This document shows, piece after piece, positions 36,225 through 44,390 of a DNA stretch of 64,000 nucleotides. The stretch's first letter is position 1. The number at the start of each line of letters is the position of its first letter. Made by a program: the position numbers and the translations under genes. The notes under the pieces are model-generated. The model saw only the letters and a list, made by a program, of their open reading frames with translations. It ran no database searches and was not told the origin of the DNA. This DNA comes from Pseudomonas sp. IPO3778 (GTDB lineage Bacteria > Pseudomonadota > Gammaproteobacteria > Pseudomonadales > Pseudomonadaceae): the NCBI RefSeq assembly GCF_013386825.1, contig NZ_JACARC010000034.1, positions 162,032 to 226,031 on the forward strand. Reading direction: 5' to 3'.

Positions 36225-37709
36225 TCAATTCCCGACGCCATGGTGCAGACGGACGTGCTTGAAGTTGAAGTACTCCAGCAACCCTTCGCGACCATGCTCG
36301 TAACCCACACCGCTCTGTTTGCGGCCACCGTAGGGCGCATTCATGATCCCGGCGTCGACGTTGTTGATGGCCACATTGCCGTAGTCCAGCCCGGCCGACA
36401 GCGTGTGAATCTCGGTCAGGTCGCGGGCATAGGCGTAAGACGCCAGGCCATAAGGGGTGTCGTTGGCCAACGCGATCGCTTCGGCCAGGTCGTCGAACGG
36501 TGCAACGCCCACCAGCGGGCCGAAGGTCTCTTCGCTCATGACCAGCATCTGGTGCGTGCAATCGGCGACGACGGTTGGGCGCATGAAATGCCCATTCGCG
36601 TATTCCGCGCCTTCCGGCGCCTTGCCGCCGGCGATCAAGCGAGCACCCTTGGCCAGCGCGTCTTCCAGGTGCGCGCGGGTTTTATTCAGGGGTTCGGCGG
36701 AGGCCATCGCGCCGAGGTCGGCGGCGGGATGTTCAAGGCCGTTGTGCACACTCAAGGCATCGGCGGCCGCGCCCAGCTTGCTGAGGAAGGCCGGGTAAAT
36801 CGAGCGATGGACATAGATGCGGTTGATCGCGATACAAATCTGCCCGCAGTTACGGAAACTGCGGCGGGCCGCGCCTTTGACGGCGGCATCCAGGTCGGCG
36901 CTGGCCGTCACCACCATCGGGCAATTGCCGCCCAACTCCAGTGACAGGCGCTTGACCTGCGGGCAAGTGCGCTGGATGTGCAAGCCCACCGCACTGGAGC
37001 CGGTAAAGGCCACTTTGCTGACCTGCGGGTGCTCCACCAAGGCTTGTCCGACCTGCGAGCCCTGACCGGTCAACACGTTGACCACACCGGCCGGAATCCC
37101 GGCTTCGAGGCATTTTTGGGCAATCGCCAACGCAGTGTAGGGCGTCAGTTCGGCAGGCTTGATCACAATGGTGCAACCCGCCGCCAGGCTGGCGCAGAGC
37201 TTCCAGCCCACCAGCTCCGCCGGGTAGTTCCACGGCGTAATCGCCGCAACCACACCGATCGGCTCACGCACCACCAGGCTCTGAAAGCCCGGCTGGTCGT
37301 TGGGCACAATCTCGCCGTGTACGCGGGTCGCTTCCTCGGCATAAAAGTGGCAGGCCTCGGCGAGCTTCAGCACTTCGCCCTTGGCCTCGTTGACGGGCTT
37401 GCCTTGTTCGGCGGTCATGATCTGCGCCATGTTCAGCGCATCGGCACTGATCAGGTCGCCCAAGCGATGCAGGGCACTGGCGCGGGTTTTGGGCAGCTCG
37501 CGGGACCAGGCGGCAAACGCGTGATGGGCGGCAGACACCGCCTCTTCGATTTCCTGGGCAGTGGCGCTGGCAATGTGGCCGAGCACCTCACCGGTCGCCG
37601 GGTTCTCTACCGGCAAGCGTGGGCCTGCGCCTTGACGGAATTGGCCATTGATAAACAAGGCGCCTTGCAGCGCGGTAATCGATTCGGAGAGAGAATTATT
37701 GTTATGCAT
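36225..37709 (-). CDS. NAD(P)-dependent aldehyde dehydrogenase, succinate-semialdehyde type
   Basis: 494 residues, GabD-like. ALDH motifs: TPWNYPAE near residue 165, LELGGNCP with the general-base Glu near residue 258, and NCGQICIAINR with the catalytic Cys near residue 293. First gene of the leftward operon. It would oxidise an aldehyde to an acid; the succinate semialdehyde assignment is only by subfamily, and glycolaldehyde or another short aldehyde is as likely in this context. Confidence 0.83.
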   Translation of the reverse strand: MHNNNSLSESITALQGALFINGQFRQGAGPRLPVENPATGEVLGHIASATAQEIEEAVSAAHHAFAAWSRELPKTRASALHRLGDLISADALNMAQIMTAEQGKPVNEAKGEVLKLAEACHFYAEEATRVHGEIVPNDQPGFQSLVVREPIGVVAAITPWNYPAELVGWKLCASLAAGCTIVIKPAELTPYTALAIAQKCLEAGIPAGVVNVLTGQGSQVGQALVEHPQVSKVAFTGSSAVGLHIQRTCPQVKRLSLELGGNCPMVVTASADLDAAVKGAARRSFRNCGQICIAINRIYVHRSIYPAFLSKLGAAADALSVHNGLEHPAADLGAMASAEPLNKTRAHLEDALAKGARLIAGGKAPEGAEYANGHFMRPTVVADCTHQMLVMSEETFGPLVGVAPFDDLAEAIALANDTPYGLASYAYARDLTEIHTLSAGLDYGNVAINNVDAGIMNAPYGGRKQSGVGYEHGREGLLEYFNFKHVRLHHGVGN

Positions 37710-37996
37710 GGGACTGCTCCGTCACCTATCTCTGCGGTTGAACCACTGACTTAATTCGAAAATATAGTATTGCTAGCTTTTTGCAATAGCCCGTCGAAAA
37801 TTCACCTTTCCCGGCAGCGCACCAAAATCGCCCACCCACGTCTGAAACACTTAATATTCGCCTTAATTTTCAGCATTTTAGTGCTAAAAGGCGGTTTTCA
37901 GCCCAAAAAATGCGATTTCTTTCATGCGAGATGGCTTGACCGTGCTTAAAATCAAAACGTAGCATTACTAGATATCAACAATAAGGAAACCTGCTC
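37710..37996. promoter_or_regulatory. Divergent control region of the sugar locus
   Basis: 287 bp, AT-rich compared with its surroundings. Near the rightward gene a -35 TTGACC (37936-37941) and -10 TAGCAT (37960-37965) are spaced 18 bp apart. The palindromic box TAGTATTGCTA lies at 37765-37775 and TAGCATTACTA at 37960-37970; read on opposite strands they agree at 10 of 11 positions. A further AT-rich palindromic stretch with GCATTTTAGTGC lies at 37871-37882. This region should hold the promoters of both arms and the RpiR-type operator. Confidence 0.7.
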
Positions 37997-39139
37997 ATGC
38001 TGCCCATCTCACTCAAGAACGCCAAACTGGTAGGTCGGGTCTGGCTCCCCGGCAAAGGCCCTTGCGTTGTTATCCTGCGGGAAAACGTGCTGATAGACGT
38101 CACCTCCTCGGTGGTCTCGATGGCCGATTTTCTCGACAACAACCCCGCCGAACGCTTCGACACCCTCAGCGGCGAACCCATCGGCGACCTCGCCGACCTG
38201 ATCCTTGAACCCTCCGAGATGGGCTATCACTCCGACCGCCCTTGCCTGCTGGCGCCCTGCGACTTTCAAGCCTTGAAAGCCTGCGGCGTGACCTTTGCCA
38301 GAAGTATGGTCGAACGCGTGATCGACGAACGAACGGCAGGCGACCCAGGCCGCGCCAATGAATTGCGCACGCTGATCGGCTCACTGATTGGCGATAGCCT
38401 GTCCAATGTTCAGGCCGGCTCGCCGAAGGCCGCCGAGATCAAGGCCGCCCTGATTGCCGAAGGGTTGTGGTCCCAGTACCTGGAAGTAGGCATCGGCCCC
38501 GACGCCGAGGTGTTCACCAAATCCCAGCCCATGGCGGCCGTGGGTTATGGCGCACAGGTGGGCATCAACCGCATCTCCGAATGGAACAACCCCGAGCCGG
38601 AAGTGGTGCTGGCGGTAGACAGCAAAGGCAACATTCGCGGCGCCACCCTGGGCAATGACGTGAACCTGCGGGACGTCGAAGGCCGCTCCGCCCTGCTGCT
38701 GGGCAAGGCGAAAGACAACAACGCCTCTTGCTCGATCGGCCCGTTTATCCGCCTGTTTGATGAACACTTCACCCTCACCGACATCGAAAACGCGACCCTG
38801 ACTCTGTCGGTCAGCGGCCTCGACGGCTTTGAAATGTCTGGCGGTTCCAACATGGCCGAGATCAGCCGCAAGCCTGCCAACCTGGTGTCCCAGGCATGCA
38901 ACGATTCGCACCAGTACCCCGACGGCTTCATGCTGTTCCTCGGCACGATGTTCGCGCCGACCCAGGACCGGGAGAAAAAGGGCTCCGGCTTTACCCATAA
39001 GCCGGGCGACCTGGTGGACATATCGACGCCGCTGCTGGGGACCCTGCGCAACACCGTGGTGTATTCCGACGAGGCCGCGCCATGGACCTATGGCACGCGT
39101 GCCCTGATGCGCAACCTGGCAAAACGGGGGCTGTTATGA
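37997..39139 (+). CDS. FAH-family protein, 2-keto-3-deoxy-pentonate dehydratase-like (AraD1/XylX)
   Basis: 380 residues, matching the AraD1/XylX group rather than the short FAH hydrolases. EWNNPEPEVVL near residue 195 supplies the E-x-E metal ligands, and GNDVNLRDVEGRSALLLGKAKDNNAS near residue 215 is the family signature. XylX-type enzymes dehydrate 2-keto-3-deoxy-pentonate to 2-oxoglutarate semialdehyde, which the dehydrogenase encoded at 27123 could oxidise. It opens the rightward arm and overlaps the next gene by 4 bp. Confidence 0.82.
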   Translation: MLPISLKNAKLVGRVWLPGKGPCVVILRENVLIDVTSSVVSMADFLDNNPAERFDTLSGEPIGDLADLILEPSEMGYHSDRPCLLAPCDFQALKACGVTFARSMVERVIDERTAGDPGRANELRTLIGSLIGDSLSNVQAGSPKAAEIKAALIAEGLWSQYLEVGIGPDAEVFTKSQPMAAVGYGAQVGINRISEWNNPEPEVVLAVDSKGNIRGATLGNDVNLRDVEGRSALLLGKAKDNNASCSIGPFIRLFDEHFTLTDIENATLTLSVSGLDGFEMSGGSNMAEISRKPANLVSQACNDSHQYPDGFMLFLGTMFAPTQDREKKGSGFTHKPGDLVDISTPLLGTLRNTVVYSDEAAPWTYGTRALMRNLAKRGLL

Positions 39140-40101
39140 GTCAGGCAACCCTGAAATTCGTGGTCACCGACCAGGCCTTCGGCAATACCCGCCATGAACA
39201 GGCCGCTGCCGCCGCTGCCGGGGCAACGTTCGTTGAGCACCAGTGCCGCACGGAGGACGAAACCCTGGAAGCCGTGCGCGGCGCCCAGGCCGTATTGAAC
39301 AATTTTGCACCGATGACCCACCGCGTGATGGAGGCCATGGCGCCCGGCGCGGTGGTGGTGCGCTACGGCGTCGGGGTGGATAACGTCGACCTGGCCGCCG
39401 CCAAGGCACTGGGGGTGCGGGTGTGCAATGTGCCGGACTACGGGGTTGAAGAAGTGGCCGATCATGCGGCTGCCATGACCCTGGCGCTGGCCCGCAAGCT
39501 GGATTATTACGGCGCCGGCATTCAGGGCGGCGAATGGAAAATCGCGCAGATGGTCGACGGCATACGCTCCTTGCGCGACACCACCGTCGGCCTGATCGGC
39601 CTGGGCCGCATCGCCCGCGCTTATGCATCGCGCATGGCGGCATTCGGCTGCACCCTTGTCGGCTACGACCCCTACGTCACCAATCAACAGGCCCGCGCCT
39701 GCGGGATCGAACCGATGTCACGGGAAGAGGTGATCACCTGCGCCAACGTGTTGTCGCTGCACGTGCCACTGACCCCCGAGACGCGCCATGTCATCGACGC
39801 TGGCGCCATGGCCCGCATGCCCAAGGGCGCCATCCTGATCAACTGCTCCCGCGGCGGCCTGATTGATGAAACGGCGCTGGCGGCCGCGCTGGTCAGCGGG
39901 CACCTGACCGGCGCCGGGCTCGATGTGTTTGAAAAGGAGCCGCTGCCCGCCACCTCGCCCTTGCGCACGGCGCCACATGTGCTTATGTCACCCCATGCGG
40001 CCTTCTTCTCGGACGCGTCAGTGGATGCACTGCAACGACTGGCCAGCGAAGAAGCCCTGCGCGGCCTGCGTGGCGAGGCCCTGCGCTGCCCACTGACCTG
40101 A
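39136..40101 (+). CDS. D-isomer-specific 2-hydroxyacid dehydrogenase, CtBP-like
   Basis: 321 residues from the ATG at 39136, which overlaps the previous stop (ATGA). The NAD fold has VGLIGLGRIARAYASRMAAFG near residue 155; the catalytic Arg is in NCSRGGLID, the Glu in DVFEKEPLP and the His in MSPHAAF. It belongs to the C-terminal-binding-protein branch. It could reduce a 2-keto acid or oxidise a 2-hydroxyacid made in the pathway; substrate unknown. Confidence 0.85.
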   Translation: MSQATLKFVVTDQAFGNTRHEQAAAAAAGATFVEHQCRTEDETLEAVRGAQAVLNNFAPMTHRVMEAMAPGAVVVRYGVGVDNVDLAAAKALGVRVCNVPDYGVEEVADHAAAMTLALARKLDYYGAGIQGGEWKIAQMVDGIRSLRDTTVGLIGLGRIARAYASRMAAFGCTLVGYDPYVTNQQARACGIEPMSREEVITCANVLSLHVPLTPETRHVIDAGAMARMPKGAILINCSRGGLIDETALAAALVSGHLTGAGLDVFEKEPLPATSPLRTAPHVLMSPHAAFFSDASVDALQRLASEEALRGLRGEALRCPLT

Positions 40102-40111
40102 GAGGCAGACC

Positions 40112-40873
40112 ATGAACTACCTTGAAAAACAATCCCTGAGCGGCAAGCTCGCCCTGGTCACCGGGGCGGGCCAGGGCATTGGCGCGGCCATCGCCGAGGC
40201 GCTGGCCGCCACCGGCGCTGAAGTGGTTTGCACCGACATCCTGCGCGAGCGCGCCCAGGCCACCGCCCGCGACCTGAACGCCAAGGGCTACACCGCCCGG
40301 GCCGAAGTGCTGGACGTGACCGATAGCGCCGCGATCAACGCCCTGGCCGCCGCCCTGCCGGCACTGGACATTCTGGTGTGCAACGCCGGGATCGTCACCA
40401 ACACCCCTGCCGAAGCGATGACCGACGAGGAATGGGACAAGGTCATCACCGTCAACCTGACGGGCGTGTTCCGCACGTGCCGGGGCTTCGGGCGGCGCAT
40501 GCTGGAGGCCGGGCGTGGCTCGATCATCAACATCGGCTCGATGTCCGGGCAGGTGGTGAACGTGCCGCAACCGCAATGCCACTACAACGCATCCAAGGCT
40601 GGGGTGCATCAGTTGACCAAGTCGTTGGCGGTGGAATGGGCCACACGGGGTGTTCGGGTGAACGCCGTGGCCCCGACGTATATAGAAACGCCCCTGCTGC
40701 ACGGGCTGGAGAATCAGCCAGGGCTGATTGAACGATGGCTGCAGATGACCCCCGCCGGCCGGATGGGGCAGCCCCACGAAGTGGCGTCACTGGTGCAGTT
40801 TTTGGCGTCGGATGCCTCGAGCCTGCTGACGGGCTCGATCATCAATGCGGATGCGGGCTATACCTGCATCTAG
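40112..40873 (+). CDS. Short-chain dehydrogenase/reductase
   Basis: 253 residues, classical SDR. The cofactor motif TGAGQGIGAA is at residues 17-26, NAG is near residue 90, the catalytic Ser is in IINIGSMSGQ and YNASK near residue 155 gives Tyr and Lys. Asp in CTDI after the second strand favours NAD. It probably oxidises a polyol or sugar as the first oxidative step of the locus. It is 10 bp behind the 2-hydroxyacid dehydrogenase gene. Confidence 0.87.
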   Translation: MNYLEKQSLSGKLALVTGAGQGIGAAIAEALAATGAEVVCTDILRERAQATARDLNAKGYTARAEVLDVTDSAAINALAAALPALDILVCNAGIVTNTPAEAMTDEEWDKVITVNLTGVFRTCRGFGRRMLEAGRGSIINIGSMSGQVVNVPQPQCHYNASKAGVHQLTKSLAVEWATRGVRVNAVAPTYIETPLLHGLENQPGLIERWLQMTPAGRMGQPHEVASLVQFLASDASSLLTGSIINADAGYTCI

Positions 40874-40908
40874 GGGGAAGACCGGGCTTGAACGCCCGGC
40901 CTTGACGA

Positions 40909-41742
40909 TCAGATCGCCACGTCGGCCTTGATGCTCGGCTCGGCGTCGTAGCCCACGATTTCAAAGTCTTCGAATTTGTAATCGTAGATCGACTCGGGTT
41001 TGCGCTTGATCACCAGCTCCGGCAGCTTCTTCGGCGTGCGCGCCAGCTGGGTCTGGATCTGTTCCATATGGTTGCTGTAGGCGTGGGTGTCGCCGGTGGT
41101 GACGATGATCTCGTGAGGGATCAGGTCGCATTGCTGGGCCAGCATATGGGTCAGCAGGGCCAGGGCGGCGGTGTTGTACGGCAGGCCGAGGAAGACATCG
41201 GAGCTGCGGATGTACAACTGCATCGACAGATGACCGTCGTGCACAAAGGCCTGGTACAGCAGGTGGCAAGGCGGCAGGGCCTGCTTGCCGTCGCGGGCGT
41301 TTTGCTGCGGGCTTTTGGTCTCGTCCGGCAGGTACTCGACGTTCCAGCCGTGGAACAGGATGCGGCGGCTGTTGGGGTTGGTCTTCAGCGTCTCGACCAT
41401 GTAGTCGATCTGGTTGATCTTGCCGCCGTCCTTGGTTGGCCAGGCGGTCCACTGCTCGCCGTACACCGGGCCCAGGTCACCTTCTTCGGTGGCCCATTCG
41501 TCCCAGATCTTTACGCCGTTTTCATTCAGCCACTTGATGTTGGTGTTGCCGCTCAACATCCAGATCAATTCGTTGGCGATGCTTTTGAAGTGAAGCTTCT
41601 TGGTGGTCAGCAGCGGAAAGCCGTCGGCCAAGCTATGCCGAAACTGACGGGCAAACACGGCCTTGGTGCCGGTGCCGGTGCGATCGCCCTTGGTCAGGCC
41701 ATTGGTCACGACGTCGTTCAGTAGTTCGAGATATTGCTTCAT
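40909..41742 (-). CDS. thyA: Thymidylate synthase
   Basis: 277 residues, slightly longer than E. coli ThyA (264). It methylates dUMP to dTMP with methylenetetrahydrofolate. RTGTGT near residue 22 binds the phosphate, LPPCHLLYQAFV holds the catalytic Cys, and LYIRSSDVFLGLPYN is the dUMP-binding motif. It is followed by a GC-rich hairpin without T tract and preceded by lgt in the same direction, as in P. aeruginosa. Confidence 0.96.
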   Translation of the reverse strand: MKQYLELLNDVVTNGLTKGDRTGTGTKAVFARQFRHSLADGFPLLTTKKLHFKSIANELIWMLSGNTNIKWLNENGVKIWDEWATEEGDLGPVYGEQWTAWPTKDGGKINQIDYMVETLKTNPNSRRILFHGWNVEYLPDETKSPQQNARDGKQALPPCHLLYQAFVHDGHLSMQLYIRSSDVFLGLPYNTAALALLTHMLAQQCDLIPHEIIVTTGDTHAYSNHMEQIQTQLARTPKKLPELVIKRKPESIYDYKFEDFEIVGYDAEPSIKADVAI

Positions 41743-41793
41743 GTCTATACCTGTATCGTTGAAGCCGGGACCCTCGGGCCCCGGCGTTCGAAT

Positions 41794-42606
41794 TTAAAGC
41801 GCGGTGTTCTTGATGCCTTGCGGGCGATTGTAAGCCCACCACAACAGGCCCAGGCCGGCGATGATCATCGGCAGGCTGAGAATCTGACCCATGGTCACCC
41901 AGCCCCACGCCAGGTAGCCCAACTGCGCATCCGGCACCCGCACGAACTCGACGACAAAGCGGAAGATCCCGTAGAACAACGCGAACATGCCCGACACGGC
42001 CATGGTTGGGCGTGGCTTGCGCGAGAAGATGTAGAGGATCAGGAACAGCGCCACCCCTTCCAGGGCGAACTGGTACAGCTGCGACGGATGGCGCGGCAAT
42101 TGCGCCGGGTCGCTGAACGGCGGGAACACCATGGCCCACGGCACGTCGCTCGGCTTGCCCCACAACTCGGCGTTGATGAAGTTGCCGATACGCCCGGCAC
42201 CCAGGCCGATCGGCACAAACGGGGCGACGAAGTCCATCAGTTGGAAGAACGACTTGCCGTTACGCCGGCCAAACCACCAGGCGGCGATCATCACGCCCAC
42301 AAACCCGCCGTGGAACGCCATGCCGCCCTTCCACACCTCGAAGATCAGGGTCGGGTGGGCGATGTAGGCTGGCAGGTCGTAGAACAGCACATACCCCAGG
42401 CGTCCGCCGACGATCACCCCCATCGACATCCAGAACACCATGTCGGAGAGTTTCTCCTTGGTCCAGGTCGGGTCGAAACGGTTCAGGCGCCGGGAAGCCA
42501 GCAACCAGGCACCGCCGATGCCGATCAGGTACATCAACCCGTACCAATGGATTTGCAGCGGACCGATGGCCACGGCCACCGGGTTGATCTGCGGGTAAGG
42601 CAGCAT
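41794..42606 (-). CDS. lgt: Prolipoprotein diacylglyceryl transferase
   Basis: 270 residues with about seven membrane segments. It transfers diacylglycerol from phosphatidylglycerol to the lipobox cysteine of prolipoproteins, the first step of lipoprotein maturation. The HGGFVG motif (residues 100-108, following GMAFHGGFVGVM) and GRIGNFINAELWGKPSD with the conserved Arg and Asn are seen. thyA lies 51 bp downstream. Confidence 0.96.
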   Translation of the reverse strand: MLPYPQINPVAVAIGPLQIHWYGLMYLIGIGGAWLLASRRLNRFDPTWTKEKLSDMVFWMSMGVIVGGRLGYVLFYDLPAYIAHPTLIFEVWKGGMAFHGGFVGVMIAAWWFGRRNGKSFFQLMDFVAPFVPIGLGAGRIGNFINAELWGKPSDVPWAMVFPPFSDPAQLPRHPSQLYQFALEGVALFLILYIFSRKPRPTMAVSGMFALFYGIFRFVVEFVRVPDAQLGYLAWGWVTMGQILSLPMIIAGLGLLWWAYNRPQGIKNTAL

Positions 42607-42672
42607 TGCGACTCCTCGTTAAATCAATAGTCTTGGCGCATCGGACCATGCCGGTGCGCGATTAAGCCTGCG

Positions 42673-43455
42673 TTACAGCAAAAAATTCAGCCCCACACAA
42701 AACAGCAGCCCGGCGAACAGCCGCTTGAGCAAGCGCGGCGACAACCGGTGTGCCAGGCGCGCGCCGAAACGGGCCGCCACCATGCTGGTCAGGGCAATGC
42801 CCAGCAGCGCCGGCAAATACACAAAGCCGAGACTATGATCGGGCAGCAACGGATCATGCCAGCCCAAAATCATGAAACTTAACGCACTGGCCAGGGCGAT
42901 CGGCAAGCCACAGGCCGATGAAGTGGCCACCGCCTGCTGCATCGGCACGCTGCGCCAGGTCAGGAACGGCACCGTCAGCGAGCCACCGCCGGTGCCGAAA
43001 ATCGCCGAAGACCAACCAATCACGCCGCCCGCCAGGGTCAGGCCAAGCTTGCCCGGCACCTGGCGGCTGGCCTTGGGCTTGAGCTCCAGAGTCATCTGCG
43101 TGGCGATCACCAGGGCGAATACACCGATGATCTTCTGCAAATGTGGCCCGGAGATCGCCTCGGCGGTCAGCGCGCCAAAGCCTGCGCCCAGCAGGATACC
43201 CACGGCCATCCACACAAAAATCGGCCAGCGCACGGCACCCCGGCGGTGATGCTCGCGCACCGCATTCACCGACGTGAAGATAATAGACGCCAGGGACGTA
43301 CCGACAGCCAGGTGAGTCAACACCGAGGGATCAAAGCCCTGCAAGGTGAAACTGAACACCAGCACCGGCACGATAATGATCCCGCCGCCCACGCCAAACA
43401 GCCCGGCGAGCATGCCCGCACAGGAACCCAGCAGCAAATACAGGAGAAATTCCAT
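42673..43455 (-). CDS. TSUP family transporter (TauE/SafE)
   Basis: 260 residues with about eight hydrophobic segments. The two half-repeats each have GxGGG-type motifs: GVGGGIIIVPVL near residue 22 and FGTGGGSLTVPFL near residue 155. Members export or move sulphite, sulphoacetate or similar organosulphur anions. It heads the lgt-thyA group, separated by 66 bp from lgt. Substrate cannot be named. Confidence 0.9.
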   Translation of the reverse strand: MEFLLYLLLGSCAGMLAGLFGVGGGIIIVPVLVFSFTLQGFDPSVLTHLAVGTSLASIIFTSVNAVREHHRRGAVRWPIFVWMAVGILLGAGFGALTAEAISGPHLQKIIGVFALVIATQMTLELKPKASRQVPGKLGLTLAGGVIGWSSAIFGTGGGSLTVPFLTWRSVPMQQAVATSSACGLPIALASALSFMILGWHDPLLPDHSLGFVYLPALLGIALTSMVAARFGARLAHRLSPRLLKRLFAGLLFCVGLNFLL

Positions 43456-43544
43456 GGGTGCCCCCGAAAACAGACCGGCATGTTAACGGATGCAAAGCAC
43501 CGGGTTCTATGGGTAGAGTGGGCAAAACACAAAGGGATCGCCTT

Positions 43545-44291
43545 ATGTGCCTGATTGTTTTCGCCTGGCGGCCGGGCCATGCCCAGCCGCTGGTCGTCGC
43601 GGCCAACCGTGATGAATTCTATGCCCGGCCTACGTTACCACTGGCCCAGTGGCTGGATGCACCCCATGTTTACGCAGGCAGGGACCAGGAAGCGGGCGGC
43701 ACCTGGCTGGGGCTTGGGGCCGATGGGCGCTTTGCGGCGCTGACCAATATCCGCGATCCGCACCAGCCGCCGGCGCGCAAGTCCCGGGGCGAGTTGGTGG
43801 CGCGCTTTCTTGGCGGTTCGCTGCCGGTTGCCGACTATTTGGCCGATGTTAACGGCCGATCGATCGAATATGCCGGGTTTAACCTGTTGGTCGGGACGCC
43901 GGATGAGTTGTGGCATTACAACGCCAAGGCAGCAGCGCCGACGCGGCTTGAAGCGGGGGTTTATGGGTTATCCAATGCAGGGTTGGATACGCCGTGGCCG
44001 AAGTTGTTGAAGGCCAAGGCGGCCCTGGCTCAGGTGCTGGAAGATCCGCAGCCCGAGGCCTTGCTGGGGATTTTGAGCGACCCGCAGACCGCACCGTTTG
44101 CCGACTTGCCGGACACCGGCGTGGGGCTGGCGACGGAGAGTTTGCTGTCGAGTGTGTTTATTGCCAGCCCCAGTTACGGAACGCGGGCGAGTACGGCGTT
44201 GATTGTAAATGCCGACGGGACGCGGCATATGGTGGAGCGCAGTTATGGGCCCCATGGTGGCAGGCTGGGCGAGGTGGAACTGAAGCTTTAG
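43545..44291 (+). CDS. NRDE family protein (TANGO2-like)
   Basis: 248 residues from the ATG at 43545, preceded by AAAGGGATCG; the start is fixed by the family opening MCLIVFAW followed by ANRDEFYARP, the motif that names it. Cys2 may be the nucleophile of an N-terminal-nucleophile-like fold. Relatives include eukaryotic TANGO2 and bacterial haem-handling proteins, but no activity is certain. It is divergent from the TSUP gene. Confidence 0.87.
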   Translation: MCLIVFAWRPGHAQPLVVAANRDEFYARPTLPLAQWLDAPHVYAGRDQEAGGTWLGLGADGRFAALTNIRDPHQPPARKSRGELVARFLGGSLPVADYLADVNGRSIEYAGFNLLVGTPDELWHYNAKAAAPTRLEAGVYGLSNAGLDTPWPKLLKAKAALAQVLEDPQPEALLGILSDPQTAPFADLPDTGVGLATESLLSSVFIASPSYGTRASTALIVNADGTRHMVERSYGPHGGRLGEVELKL

Positions 44292-44308
44292 CTGTGAACG
44301 GGCTGGCG

Positions 44309-44378
44309 TCATCGCGGGCAAGCCCGGCTCCCACAGGGAAATGCATTCCAAATGTGGGAGCTGGCTTGCCTGCGATGA
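44309..44378. repeat. Hybrid REP doublet
   Basis: The left arm, TCATCGCGGGCAAGCCCGGC, is of the GGGAGCCGGGCTTGCCCGCGAT class, whereas the right arm, GTGGGAGCTGGCTTGCCTGC, is of the TGGCTTGCCTGCGAT class. Arms still pair over most of their length. It separates the NRDE gene from the end of ptsP. Confidence 0.9.
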
Positions 44379-44390
44379 AGGCGCCTCGGT

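Noticed and set aside
34710..36944. 744-codon open frame antisense to the FGGY kinase and aldehyde dehydrogenase genes
   Set aside because: It spans two real genes on the other strand, is low in hydrophobic order and rich in Arg, Gln and His, as expected of antisense frames.
40882..40899. CCGGGC/GCCCGG hairpin between the SDR and thyA genes as a terminator
   Set aside because: The stem is only six base pairs and no T run follows on either strand, so I did not list it.
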